Source of the DNA: Lysobacterales bacterium 15-68-25
GTDB taxonomy: Bacteria > Pseudomonadota > Gammaproteobacteria > Xanthomonadales > Rhodanobacteraceae
Length of the DNA stretch: 64,000 bases
Direction of reading: 5' to 3'
Assembly (NCBI GenBank): GCA_002279065.1
Contig: NCKB01000008.1
Location: forward strand, 186,001-250,000
A program made the translations under genes and the position numbers. The notes under the pieces are model-generated. The model had not been told where the DNA came from. It ran no database searches and worked only from the letters and a program-made list of their open reading frames with translations. Shown in pieces: positions 1 through 8,444 of the stretch (positions are counted from its first letter, which is position 1; each line of letters starts with the position of its first letter).

Positions 1-595
1 GTTCGCCGCGCGGGGAGGGTTTGAGCGACGCGGCGTAGTCGCACACCCGGGAGTCATAGAAATACAGCCCGGTGACGGCGTAGGAGGATTTCGGCTTGGC
101 CGGCTTCTCTTCCAGGCCGACCACCCTGCCGGCTGCATCGAACTCGGCTACACCGTAGCGTTCCGGGTCCTTCACCCAGTAGCCGAACACCGTCGCACCA
201 TGGTCCCTGGCTGCGGCGCGTCGCAGGCTTTCGGTGAGGCCATGGCCGTAGAAGATGTTATCGCCCAGCACCAGGCAGCTCGGATCGCCGCCGATGAAGT
301 CGCGGCCGATCAGGAACGCCTGCGCGAGCCCGTCCGGCGAGGGTTGCACGGCGTACTCGAGGTTCATGCCCCATTGCGAGCCGTCGCCCAGCAGCCGCTG
401 GAACAGCGCCTGCTCGTGCGGCGTGTTGATGATCAGCACGTCGCGGATACCAGCCAGCATCAGGGTGGCCAGCGGGTAGTAGATCATCGGCTTGTCGTAC
501 ACCGGCAGCAGCTGCTTGCTGATCGCCTGGGTGATCGGATACAGCCGCGTGCCGGAGCCGCCGGCGAGGATGATGCCCTTGCGCTTCGTGCTCAT
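1..595 (-). CDS. rmlA: Glucose-1-phosphate thymidylyltransferase RmlA (3' end cut by window edge)
   Basis: Makes dTDP-glucose from dTTP and glucose-1-phosphate, the entry step to dTDP-6-deoxy sugars. The visible N-terminal ~198 residues carry the nucleotidyltransferase signature [11 protein letters not shown] followed by [17 protein letters not shown], and later [11 protein letters not shown] and EEKPAKPKS, all typical of RmlA. The reading frame runs off the left end, so roughly the last third is missing. The start ATG (595-593) overlaps the rmlB stop in an ATGA arrangement, so translation is probably coupled to rmlB. The product can feed both rhamnose (rmlC/rmlD presumably lie just outside) and the 3-acetamido sugar whose genes are at 15406-18391. 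Confidence 0.96.
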   Translation of the reverse strand, partial: MSTKRKGIILAGGSGTRLYPITQAISKQLLPVYDKPMIYYPLATLMLAGIRDVLIINTPHEQALFQRLLGDGSQWGMNLEYAVQPSPDGLAQAFLIGRDFIGGDPSCLVLGDNIFYGHGLTESLRRAAARDHGATVFGYWVKDPERYGVAEFDAAGRVVGLEEKPAKPKSSYAVTGLYFYDSRVCDYAASLKPSPRGE

Positions 596-1641
596 GATCC
601 CAGTCGCTCCATGCGGTAGCTGCCGTCGAGCACGCGCTGCACCCACGGCTGGTTGGCGAGGTACCAGTCCACAGTGGCGGCAATGCCGCTCTCGAAAGTC
701 TGCGACGGCTTCCAGCCCAGCTCGCGCTCGAGTTTGCTGGCATCGATGGCGTAGCGCCGGTCGTGGCCGGGACGATCTTTGACGTAGGTGATCAGTGACT
801 CGCGCTTGCGGCCGTCGGCCAGCGGGCGGCGCTCGTCAAGCAGCGCGCAGATGGTCTTCACCACGGTGATGTTGGTGCGCTCGGCGTTGCCGCCCACGTT
901 GTAGGTCTCGCCCACGCGGCCGCCTTCCAGTACCCGACGGATCGCGCTGCAGTGGTCGCCCACGAACAGCCAGTCGCGGATGTTCATGCCGTCGCCGTAG
1001 ACCGGCAGCGACTCACCGGCCAGTGCCTTCTGGATCACCAGCGGGATCAGCTTTTCCGGGAACTGGTAAGGCCCGTAGTTGTTCGAGCAGTTGGTGGTGA
1101 GCGTGGGCAGGCCGTAGGTATGGTGGAACGCCCGCACCAGGTGATCGGAGGCGGCCTTGGAGGCGGAGTAGGGCGAGTTCGGTGCGTACGCCGTGGTTTC
1201 GGTGAACTTGCCTTCCGGCCCCAGCGAGCCGTAGACCTCGTCGGTGGACACGTGCAGGAAGCGGAACGCTTCGCGGGCCTCGCCCTCCAGCGAGCGCCAG
1301 TAGTCGCGGGCGCACTCGAGCAAGCCGAGGGTACCGGTCACGTTGGTTTCGACGAAGGCCGCCGGACCGTCGATGGAGCGGTCCACGTGGGACTCGGCGG
1401 CGAAGTTCACGATGGCATCGGGCTTGTGCTCGGCCAGCAGCTTTGCCACCAGCGCCCGGTCGCCGATGTCGCCATGGGCAAACACGTGCCGGCTGTTGCC
1501 ATGGAGCGATGCCAGCGTGTCGAGGTTGCCGGCATAGGTAAGCTTGTCGAGATTCACCACGGTGAGGCCGTCGGCCACGGCCTTCAGCACGAAATTTGCG
1601 CCGATGAAGCCGGCGCCGCCGGTGACGAGTAGGACTTCCAT
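592..1641 (-). CDS. rmlB: dTDP-glucose 4,6-dehydratase RmlB
   Basis: Converts dTDP-glucose to dTDP-4-keto-6-deoxyglucose, the branch point for dTDP-rhamnose and dTDP-Fuc3NAc/Qui3NAc. The protein (349 aa) opens with the Rossmann motif [12 protein letters not shown], has the active-site region [10 protein letters not shown] and the SDR-type YSASKAASD motif, plus [15 protein letters not shown] and [15 protein letters not shown], all characteristic of RmlB. The frame is open a little further upstream, but the start at 1641 puts the Rossmann strand at the N-terminus as usual for the family. It is the first gene of a leftward unit with rmlA and is divergent from metB, with 197 bp between them. Confidence 0.96.
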   Translation of the reverse strand: MEVLLVTGGAGFIGANFVLKAVADGLTVVNLDKLTYAGNLDTLASLHGNSRHVFAHGDIGDRALVAKLLAEHKPDAIVNFAAESHVDRSIDGPAAFVETNVTGTLGLLECARDYWRSLEGEAREAFRFLHVSTDEVYGSLGPEGKFTETTAYAPNSPYSASKAASDHLVRAFHHTYGLPTLTTNCSNNYGPYQFPEKLIPLVIQKALAGESLPVYGDGMNIRDWLFVGDHCSAIRRVLEGGRVGETYNVGGNAERTNITVVKTICALLDERRPLADGRKRESLITYVKDRPGHDRRYAIDASKLERELGWKPSQTFESGIAATVDWYLANQPWVQRVLDGSYRMERLGS

Positions 1642-1838
1642 ACGGGCACGTGATCCTTTGGACATCAAAATCACATTCTCGCACGGGCCACCCGCTGATC
1701 AAATACAAGTGCATGTGGCCGGCATGCCCGATGCCAGTGGTTGTTAAGGCAAATGGAGCCCACGAAGGTACAATCGCTGATCCTCAGGGTGTGGTCACTT
1801 GATAGTTCCACATCCCCCAACCAGCACGGTCACCCGTC

Positions 1839-3008
1839 ATGCCAAAGAAGACACCTGCCGCCCACCATGGACTCGGGACACGCGCGATACATGCCGGCCA
1901 GCATCCCGACCCTTCGACCGGCGCCATCATGACGCCGATATACGCCACCTCCACCTACGTGCAGGAGAGCCCGGGCAAGCACAAGGGCTACGAATATTCG
2001 CGCACGCAAAATCCTACGCGTATGGCCTACGAGCGTTGCGTGGCGGATCTGGAAGGCGGTGTTGCCGGCTTCGCGTTCGCCTCCGGATTGGCGGCGGCAG
2101 CCACGGTGCTGGATCTGCTGGATTCCGGCAGCCACGTGATCGCGATGGATGACCTCTATGGCGGCAGCTACCGCCTGTTCGAACGCGTGCGCCGTCGCTC
2201 CGCGGGGCTGGATTTCAGCTTCATCGACCTGAACGACACGGCGGCGCTGAGGGCGGCGCTAAAGCCGAATACGCGGATGATCTGGGCCGAGACGCCCACC
2301 AATCCGATGCTTAAACTAGTGGATCTGAAAAAATTGGCAGCCTTCGCCAAAAAGCATGGCTTATTGTTGGTCGTCGATAACACATTCTGCTCACCGATAT
2401 TGCAACGTCCTATTGAACTTGGTGCGGATTTGGTGCTGCATTCGGCCACGAAATATCTCAACGGCCATTCCGATATGATTGGCGGCTTGGTGATCGCGGC
2501 CAAAGCTGACTTGGCGGAGCAGTTGGGCTTTCTACAGAACTCTGTCGGCGCGATTAGTGGCCCATTCGACGCATTTCTGGCTATGCGAGGACTAAAAACC
2601 TTGCACCTTCGCATGAGGGCTCATTGTGAAAATGCGCAGACTTTGGCTGAATGGCTGAATACCCATCCGGCTATTGAAGAGGTCATATATCCTGGGTTGA
2701 AGAGCCACCCTCAGCACGTACTGGCAAAGATTCAGATGAATGGTTTCGGCGGTGTTTTGAGTATTCGTCTGAAGGGGGGCGGGCCGGCCGCAAAGCGAAT
2801 GCTCAGGAAATGTCACCTATTTGCGCTCGCAGAGTCGCTTGGTGGTGTTGAAAGTCTCATTGAAGTTCCATCGATCATGACGCATGCGTCGATTCCGCCC
2901 AAGAACAGGGCTCACCTCGGCATCACCGCTGGATTGGTAAGGCTGTCGGTCGGCGTTGAAGATGTGCGAGATCTGCAGCAGGAGCTTTCATTGGCACTCG
3001 CGTATTAA
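1839..3008 (+). CDS. metB: Cystathionine gamma-synthase-like PLP enzyme (MetB)
   Basis: Trans-sulfuration pathway PLP enzyme of 389 aa. Family landmarks are TRAIHAGQHPDPSTGAI near the N-terminus, the SATKYLNGHSDMIGG segment with the PLP lysine near residue 205, and the C-terminal SLGGVESLIEVPSIMTH segment. In Xanthomonas, metB borders the LPS locus, and it does so here: wzm starts 42 bp downstream on the same strand. Codon use and GC change abruptly near base 2300. The 5' third is GC-rich like the rest of the chromosome (42 of 60 G/C at 2041-2100), while the 3' part is AT-richer (27 of 60 at 2341-2400). Gamma-lyase activity cannot be excluded from sequence alone. Confidence 0.9.
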   Translation: MPKKTPAAHHGLGTRAIHAGQHPDPSTGAIMTPIYATSTYVQESPGKHKGYEYSRTQNPTRMAYERCVADLEGGVAGFAFASGLAAAATVLDLLDSGSHVIAMDDLYGGSYRLFERVRRRSAGLDFSFIDLNDTAALRAALKPNTRMIWAETPTNPMLKLVDLKKLAAFAKKHGLLLVVDNTFCSPILQRPIELGADLVLHSATKYLNGHSDMIGGLVIAAKADLAEQLGFLQNSVGAISGPFDAFLAMRGLKTLHLRMRAHCENAQTLAEWLNTHPAIEEVIYPGLKSHPQHVLAKIQMNGFGGVLSIRLKGGGPAAKRMLRKCHLFALAESLGGVESLIEVPSIMTHASIPPKNRAHLGITAGLVRLSVGVEDVRDLQQELSLALAY

Positions 3009-3050
3009 GATTTGCATCTATAGATGTGATTTATTTGGAGAAGAAGTCGG

Positions 3051-3881
3051 ATGTTAGAACAAAAAGCGGTGTCAGCAAATATTGTGTTTGAGCCGTTTTC
3101 TCCATTCGGTAAGCATCGGTCTCTCGTAGCCGAGCTGTCCAAGCGTGAAATTCTGGGGCGATACCGTGGGGCAAGCTTCGGCTTATTCTGGTCTCTCATT
3201 AGTCCATTTCTAATGTTGTTGGTTTATACGCTGGCCTTTGGTTCCGTCATGAAGGCTAAATGGCCACAGGTTCAGGACGGCAGCGCCCATTATTCGCTTA
3301 TCCTTTTTGTCGGCCTTATTGTGCACGGATTTTTCGCGGAATGTTTGACGCGGGCGCCATTGCTGATAACGTCAAACCCCAATTTCGTCAAAAGGATCAT
3401 ATTTCCGCTCGAGCTGATGCCTTGGCCTATGGTGGTGTCAGCGTTGTTTCACGCAATGATGAATGTCGTGGTCTTTGTCGCGCTTCGCGTGGCAATTGAT
3501 CACTCCTTCACATGGCAAGTCGTCATTTTGCCTGTCGTCTTGTTGCCACTGGTGGTGTTCACGCTGGGTCTGTCGTGGTTCCTTGCGGCGGCAGGCGTTT
3601 ATCTGCGCGATATCAGCCAGGTTACCGGAGTTTTGGCAACGGCCATGCTGTTCCTGTCATCGGCCATGTTTCCAGTAAGCGCGCTGCCGGAGAACTTTCG
3701 TTTCATGGTCAAGCTTAATCCGCTTACTTTCATCATAGATCAGGCTAGAGAGGTCGCGCTCTGGGGGAGATTGCCGGATTGGTGGGGGCTTGGCCTCTAT
3801 CTGATGTTTGGTGTTGTCGTGATGTATGCCGGCTATACATTCTTCCGAGTTACGCGCAAGGGCTTTGGCGATGTCATCTGA
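3051..3881 (+). CDS. wzm: ABC-2 type O-antigen export permease Wzm
   Basis: Inner-membrane permease (276 aa) of the ABC-transporter-dependent O-polysaccharide export pathway, moving undecaprenyl-linked glycan to the periplasm. It shows the soluble start LVAELSKREILGRYRGASFGLFW typical of Wzm/TagG-like permeases in shortened form (KREILGRYRGASFG), then about six hydrophobic spans, including one at residues 45-65 and a cluster from ~115 to the end. A good ribosome binding site (GGAGAAG) precedes the ATG. The stop overlaps the start of the ATPase gene by 11 bp. No wzx or wzy was found in the window, which supports an ABC-dependent rather than Wzy-dependent O-antigen. Confidence 0.92.
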   Translation: MLEQKAVSANIVFEPFSPFGKHRSLVAELSKREILGRYRGASFGLFWSLISPFLMLLVYTLAFGSVMKAKWPQVQDGSAHYSLILFVGLIVHGFFAECLTRAPLLITSNPNFVKRIIFPLELMPWPMVVSALFHAMMNVVVFVALRVAIDHSFTWQVVILPVVLLPLVVFTLGLSWFLAAAGVYLRDISQVTGVLATAMLFLSSAMFPVSALPENFRFMVKLNPLTFIIDQAREVALWGRLPDWWGLGLYLMFGVVVMYAGYTFFRVTRKGFGDVI

Positions 3882-5247
3882 CAACGTAATCGTCGCAACG
3901 AACTTGAGTAAGGTCTTCCCGGTTTATGAAAGGCCGGTTCACCGACTGCTGCAGATGTTTTCATCCCCTTCTCGCAAGCATGTCTGGTATAGGAAGTTCG
4001 AGGCGCTCAAAAGCGTAACCTTTGAGGTCGCACGCGGTGAGACACTTGGGATAGTTGGGCGAAATGGGTCCGGCAAGTCCACCCTTTTGCAGATCATCTG
4101 CGGGACGCTTGGTGAGACCGCCGGAAGTATTGTCGTTAAGGGGCGTATCGCAGCACTTTTGGAGTTAGGTGCTGGATTCAATCCAGAGTTCACTGGGCGT
4201 GAGAATGTCTTCTTGAATGGTACCGTTCTTGGCCTTACGCGCGCCGAGGTGGCGGAGCGTTTTGACCAAATCGTAGAATTTTCCGAGATTGGAGAGTTCA
4301 TCGATCAACCGGTCAAGAGCTATTCCAGTGGTATGTTCGTGAGACTTGCGTTTGCAGTGGCTATTAACGTGACGCCCGATATTTTGGTCGTCGACGAAGC
4401 GCTGTCGGTAGGGGATGAGGCGTTTCAGCGGAAGTGTTTTGCGCGAATTCAGCAGTTGCGGGACTCTGGCGTGACCGTACTGTTTGTTTCTCACTCGGCT
4501 GGCGTCGTGATGCAGCTTTGTGATCGCGCCATTTTGCTGGATCAGGGGGAGGTCCTAGCGATTGGGGCACCCAAAATGGTGATTTCGAGGTATCACAAGC
4601 TGATCTACGCGCCGCCATATCGTCAAGCGGAATTGCGCCGAGAGATCCGGGCCGAATGTATCGACTCTGGTGGGAATGCCCCCGTTATGTCCGGGGGCGG
4701 AGAAGAGGGTAATGATGGGAGGCGGTCGGAGTCGTTTGATGAGCAGGGGGGAGAATCGTTCGATCCGGAAATGCTCCCAAAGAGCACCGTTCGTTACGAC
4801 GCTCGAGGCGCGGAGATCGTTGACGCGCACATCGAGACAAGAGGTGGTGCGCGGGTCAATGTGTTAGTGCAGGGGAAGACGTACATTTACACCTATCGCG
4901 TTCGATTTTCCCGAGCGGCGGCATCCATCAGATGCGGCATGCTGATCAAGACAGTAGCTGGGCTTGAGTTGGGCGGTGGCGCCACTGCGGGTGACTACGG
5001 TTCTGAGATATCCGTTGAAGAGGGTGATGTTGTCTGCGCGCGCTTTTCTTTCAAGTGCTTGCTGGATGCGGGTACCTATTTCCTTAATGCGGGCGTTCTC
5101 GGTAGGCCCAGCGAGGATGAGGTCTATCTTGATCGGCTACTTGACGCGGCGATGTTTCGGGTTTTGCCGAGCTCGTCGAGGCTTGCAACAGGTTTTGTCG
5201 ACTTTGAAATCGTGCCAAAGTTGATTGCAACAGGTGAAACTGTGTGA
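3871..5247 (+). CDS. wzt: O-antigen export ATPase Wzt with C-terminal glycan-binding domain
   Basis: ATPase partner of Wzm, 458 aa. The ABC domain has Walker A GRNGSGKST near residue 60, the signature YSSGM near 150 and Walker B ILVVDEALSVGDEAF near 170. An acidic, glycine-rich linker (about 265-290) leads to a ~150-residue beta-rich C-terminal domain of the Wzt_C type. In E. coli O8/O9a this domain recognises the capped non-reducing end of the finished chain. That domain implies export coupled to a terminal modification, and the next gene encodes a sulfotransferase-like enzyme. The start at 3871 is chosen because it opens just before the ABC fold (SNLSKVF-like strand) and overlaps wzm by 11 bp. 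Confidence 0.93.
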   Translation: MSSDNVIVATNLSKVFPVYERPVHRLLQMFSSPSRKHVWYRKFEALKSVTFEVARGETLGIVGRNGSGKSTLLQIICGTLGETAGSIVVKGRIAALLELGAGFNPEFTGRENVFLNGTVLGLTRAEVAERFDQIVEFSEIGEFIDQPVKSYSSGMFVRLAFAVAINVTPDILVVDEALSVGDEAFQRKCFARIQQLRDSGVTVLFVSHSAGVVMQLCDRAILLDQGEVLAIGAPKMVISRYHKLIYAPPYRQAELRREIRAECIDSGGNAPVMSGGGEEGNDGRRSESFDEQGGESFDPEMLPKSTVRYDARGAEIVDAHIETRGGARVNVLVQGKTYIYTYRVRFSRAAASIRCGMLIKTVAGLELGGGATAGDYGSEISVEEGDVVCARFSFKCLLDAGTYFLNAGVLGRPSEDEVYLDRLLDAAMFRVLPSSSRLATGFVDFEIVPKLIATGETV

Positions 5248-8200
5248 CCGATATGGCGTCTTTTACATCCAAGGGAAGCGCAATTCTTGTATTTGGGATG
5301 CACCGCAGTGGTACGTCTTCTCTTACGCGCGTCTTGAATCTTCACGGCGCGGATTTAGGCACTTGGCTGCTCGAGGCTGCGGCAGATAACGAGGCCGGGT
5401 TTTGGGAGAATTACCACGCTGTCAGCCTTAACGAGAGGGTGTTAGCGGCGCTCGGCTCTACCTGGGATGATCCGCGATTGCTTCCAGACGGATGGTGTTT
5501 CAGCCAGGTTGTCGCTCCCATGCGGCACCAGCTGAAGGAGTTGATCGAGAGGGAGTTTGAGCCGTCACCCCTTTGGGCCGTGAAGGATCCGCGTCTGTGC
5601 CGCCTGTTTCCGCTTTGGCAGCAGGCAGTTATCGAATGTAACTACGTGCCCAAGCACCTCATTGCCGTGCGTCATCCGGAAGAGGTTGTTCAGTCGTTGA
5701 TCAAGCGAAACGGGATGTCCCCAGCGTCAGCGAGCCTGCTTTGGCTTAGGCATCTCTGTGGATCGATCGTGGAGGATGATGTCAGCGATCGCGCACTGGT
5801 TACGTACGACCAATTGTTGACTGATTGGCGTAGTTGCATGGCTCGTATTGCCGAGAGGCTTCGTATCGAATGGCCAGTTACCTCTGCCGCTTGCGCGGAG
5901 GCCGTCGACGCGCATCTGAACCCCGGCTTGCGTCACAACATCACCGGGCAAAAAGCCAAGGTGCTGCCTACGCCATGGCGGAGCCTGCTTCTGGATGTTT
6001 ACGACGCATGCAGGGTAGTTGCCGTCGGTAACGGGTCCCCATCCGATATCGTTGGTCTACTCAAGGAGGTCGAATCGCGATTCGCTTTCGTCGAGCCGCT
6101 GGCATCCGACGTTGTGCCCAACTCACAATTTGAAACGCTGCTACGAGTGATGGATGGGAGGGACGGGTACGTACCTCATTCGGAACCCATTGATGTCCGA
6201 TCAATAGTCTCTGGTGTCCTAGAGAAACTTGATGCCGCTAGGGTGGCGGCGTTTGAGCAAGGGGAAAAGCTGCAGCAGGCTAGGGAGTTGCTCACGCAAC
6301 AAGAGTTCGCCGTGCACGCCGCCAAGGAGTCCTTCCAGACGCTGATGGATAGGTACGACCGTGTGATGGTGGAACTGACTGGTAAGCAGGCCGAAAAGGT
6401 CGCCATTGAGGCTGAGCGCCGTGCGATGGTTCAAGAGATCGAGGCGCTGAAGATGGAGCGGGATAGTCAAAGGATTCTCGTGGAAGAATTAAGAACGAAC
6501 GTGCAGGAAAAGGACGATGTAATGTTGCAGCTGCGCGAGGATCTGGCTGCATCGAAGATGGAGCGAGATAGTGAAAGGATTTTCGTAGAAGAGTTAAGAA
6601 TGAACCTCCAGGAAAAGGACGATGTCGTAGCGCAGCTGCGCAAGGATCTGGCTGCATCCGTCAGTGACAGCGAGTTTCGCAGTGTTGTGGTGCAGCGTGA
6701 TTCGCTCCAACGAAAGTTGCTTCTCGCCGAAGAGAGTCTCCAAGCCTTGGCGGAGCGTAATCATATGGTGAATGCGGAGCTCGGCCAGATCAAAGCAAGT
6801 CTGAGCTGGCGCTTGATTAGATCTTTGCGGCGAGTGATGCGCCGCCATGCTTGGCTGCGGCGGTCTGTGACGATCGGGGCACATTGGGCCCGCAGGCTCT
6901 CGCGGAGTGGTGGGGTTTTGCGATCTGACCTCGCATTTGGTCATAACACCAGCGGTCCGAGTCCCGCCGGCTCGGTGGTCGCTGGCGGCAATGATCAGCT
7001 GCGCGCGCTCTTTGTCGAAGAGTGGTACCTGTCGACTAACGAAGACGTGCGCTCAGCTCAGTTGGATCCATTCGATCATTTCATTCAATTTGGAATGGCT
7101 GAAGGGAGGTCTCCAACCCCCCTGATCGATTTAGATTTTTATTTGAACACAAATGGGGACGTTCGTGAGGCTAACGTAAATCCATTGATTCATTTTTTGG
7201 AGCATGGAGGGGCGGAGGGCCGATCGCCACATCCGTTGTTCGACGCACGTTGGTATCTTGAGAAGAACCCTGATGTACGTGAGTGCGGAGTTAACCCGCT
7301 GCTGCATTTTGTTGAGTTCGGCGCGCGCGAGGGCCGGAACCCCAACAGCCTATTCGACGTGAGTTGGTATAGGCACGAATATCTCCGGCACGAGGACGCT
7401 AGCGTGAATCCGCTTGTCCATTATGTGCTGCATGGCTCGACAATTCGACTGCAGCCCTGCCTTCTTTTCAATGCCAAGCGTTATGCGAGTGATCATAATC
7501 TGCACCCGAGCGAAGACGCGCTTCAACATCATTTATTGCTGGCTCGTTCATTTGGTCATGATCCACTGGAAGCCCTGCGGCTGAAGCTGCAATGGAGCCA
7601 GCGGGAGGCGCTTGGATTAACCCTGCCGAAGACAGCGCCAAAGAAAGTTGTGGTTGGTTTCGTAACCTACAACAACGATCACCAAGAGCTGCTGCGCGCG
7701 GTAAAGAGCGCAGATCACGCGTTGCTAGAATATGACCATTCTGGTGGTGCGGTTTACATAATAGATAACGGAAAGGCGAGTAGTGCGTTGTCAGGCTTGG
7801 CCGCCAAAGTCGAACATTTTCCGACGCAAGGGAATGTGGGTTTTGGGGCTGCCCACAACGTGCTAATGGCGCATGCTTTTGAGCAAGGTGCAGATGTTTA
7901 TATCGCGGCAAATCCTGATGGTGCATTCGAGCCGGGTTGTATCTCTGCATTACTTGCAATGAGTGTTGCCGCACGGGGACAGGCCCTGATCGAAGCCATC
8001 CAGTTCCCGGAGGAGCATCCTAAGACCTACGATCTTTGGGGATTCGATACTCCATGGGCATCCGGTGCATGTCTGCTGATTACCAGGGAGATATATCAAG
8101 TCATCGGCGGGTTCGCGGAGGAATTTTTTATGTACTGCGAAGATGTGGACATCTCCTGGCGTGCGAGGCGCGAAGGGTTTCAGGTAAAAACTTGCCCAAG

Positions 8201-8444
8201 AGCGAGATTTTTTCATCCGGTGACGGATCGAGGATTTGATCTGGAGATTCAACGCCGATTCCTGACTTCTGGCCTCATATTGGCTAGGAAGTGGAAATCA
8301 GACGCTTTTGAACAGGCGATACTCTGGCAGTTTGAAGAATATGGTCTTAACCCGCCGAACATCGGGCCGATAAAAGCCATGGGTGCGCCGCTCAAGGTTG
8401 CAGACTTTAATCATTCCTTTAGTTTTGCGAGTACGCGATGGTGA
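5244..8444 (+). CDS. Giant sulfotransferase / coiled-coil / repeat / GT2 glycosyltransferase protein
   Basis: A 1066-aa multidomain protein. Residues ~10-300 look like a sulfotransferase: the PAPS-loop-like FGMHRSGTSSLTRVL, then AVKDPRLCRLFPLW and IAVRHPEEVVQSL. Residues ~330-520 are a long charged coiled coil that contains an exact 35-residue duplication. A basic SLSWRLIRSLRRVMRR linker follows. From residue 589 come five ~37-aa repeats of the pattern LF-x3-WY-x4-N-x-DVR...NPLxHF...GxxEGRxP. Residues ~790-1050 form a GT2 domain (VVGFVTYNND, NVGFGAAHN, AANPDG, ASGACLLITREI, EDVDISWRARREG). The GTG start overlaps the wzt stop (GTGTGA); an ATG nine bases on is an alternative. Position next to wzt suggests chain synthesis plus capping; the acceptor is unknown. 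Confidence 0.85.
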   Translation: MTDMASFTSKGSAILVFGMHRSGTSSLTRVLNLHGADLGTWLLEAAADNEAGFWENYHAVSLNERVLAALGSTWDDPRLLPDGWCFSQVVAPMRHQLKELIEREFEPSPLWAVKDPRLCRLFPLWQQAVIECNYVPKHLIAVRHPEEVVQSLIKRNGMSPASASLLWLRHLCGSIVEDDVSDRALVTYDQLLTDWRSCMARIAERLRIEWPVTSAACAEAVDAHLNPGLRHNITGQKAKVLPTPWRSLLLDVYDACRVVAVGNGSPSDIVGLLKEVESRFAFVEPLASDVVPNSQFETLLRVMDGRDGYVPHSEPIDVRSIVSGVLEKLDAARVAAFEQGEKLQQARELLTQQEFAVHAAKESFQTLMDRYDRVMVELTGKQAEKVAIEAERRAMVQEIEALKMERDSQRILVEELRTNVQEKDDVMLQLREDLAASKMERDSERIFVEELRMNLQEKDDVVAQLRKDLAASVSDSEFRSVVVQRDSLQRKLLLAEESLQALAERNHMVNAELGQIKASLSWRLIRSLRRVMRRHAWLRRSVTIGAHWARRLSRSGGVLRSDLAFGHNTSGPSPAGSVVAGGNDQLRALFVEEWYLSTNEDVRSAQLDPFDHFIQFGMAEGRSPTPLIDLDFYLNTNGDVREANVNPLIHFLEHGGAEGRSPHPLFDARWYLEKNPDVRECGVNPLLHFVEFGAREGRNPNSLFDVSWYRHEYLRHEDASVNPLVHYVLHGSTIRLQPCLLFNAKRYASDHNLHPSEDALQHHLLLARSFGHDPLEALRLKLQWSQREALGLTLPKTAPKKVVVGFVTYNNDHQELLRAVKSADHALLEYDHSGGAVYIIDNGKASSALSGLAAKVEHFPTQGNVGFGAAHNVLMAHAFEQGADVYIAANPDGAFEPGCISALLAMSVAARGQALIEAIQFPEEHPKTYDLWGFDTPWASGACLLITREIYQVIGGFAEEFFMYCEDVDISWRARREGFQVKTCPRARFFHPVTDRGFDLEIQRRFLTSGLILARKWKSDAFEQAILWQFEEYGLNPPNIGPIKAMGAPLKVADFNHSFSFASTRW
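6450..6659 (+). repeat. Tandem 105-bp duplication inside the coiled coil
   Basis: Two adjacent copies, 6450-6554 and 6555-6659, begin with AAGATGGAGCG and end with CTGGCTGCATC. Each encodes 35 residues (KMERDSQRILVEELRTNVQE... and KMERDSERIFVEELRMNLQE...). Thirty-five is exactly five heptads, so the duplication lengthens the coiled coil in register. The copies differ by scattered substitutions, so the event is not brand new. Confidence 0.93.
7008..7575 (+). repeat. Five ~37-residue repeats within the 5244-8444 protein
   Basis: Protein-level repeats start at about 7008 and run to about 7575. Their openings are LFVEEWYLSTNEDVR, LIDLDFYLNTNGDVR, LFDARWYLEKNPDVR, LFDVSWYRHEYLRHE and LFNAKRYASDHNLHP. 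The first three also share NPLxHFxxxGxxEGRxPxP; repeats four and five are degenerate. The same kind of repeat is often seen between domains of bacterial polysaccharide glycosyltransferases; its role is not established. Confidence 0.85.

Noticed and set aside
1642-1838. SAM riboswitch or met boxes before metB
   Set aside because: No tandem AGACGTCT-like 8-mers and no convincing aptamer stems in the 197-bp gap; only a lone TACAAT at 1769-1774 resembles a -10.
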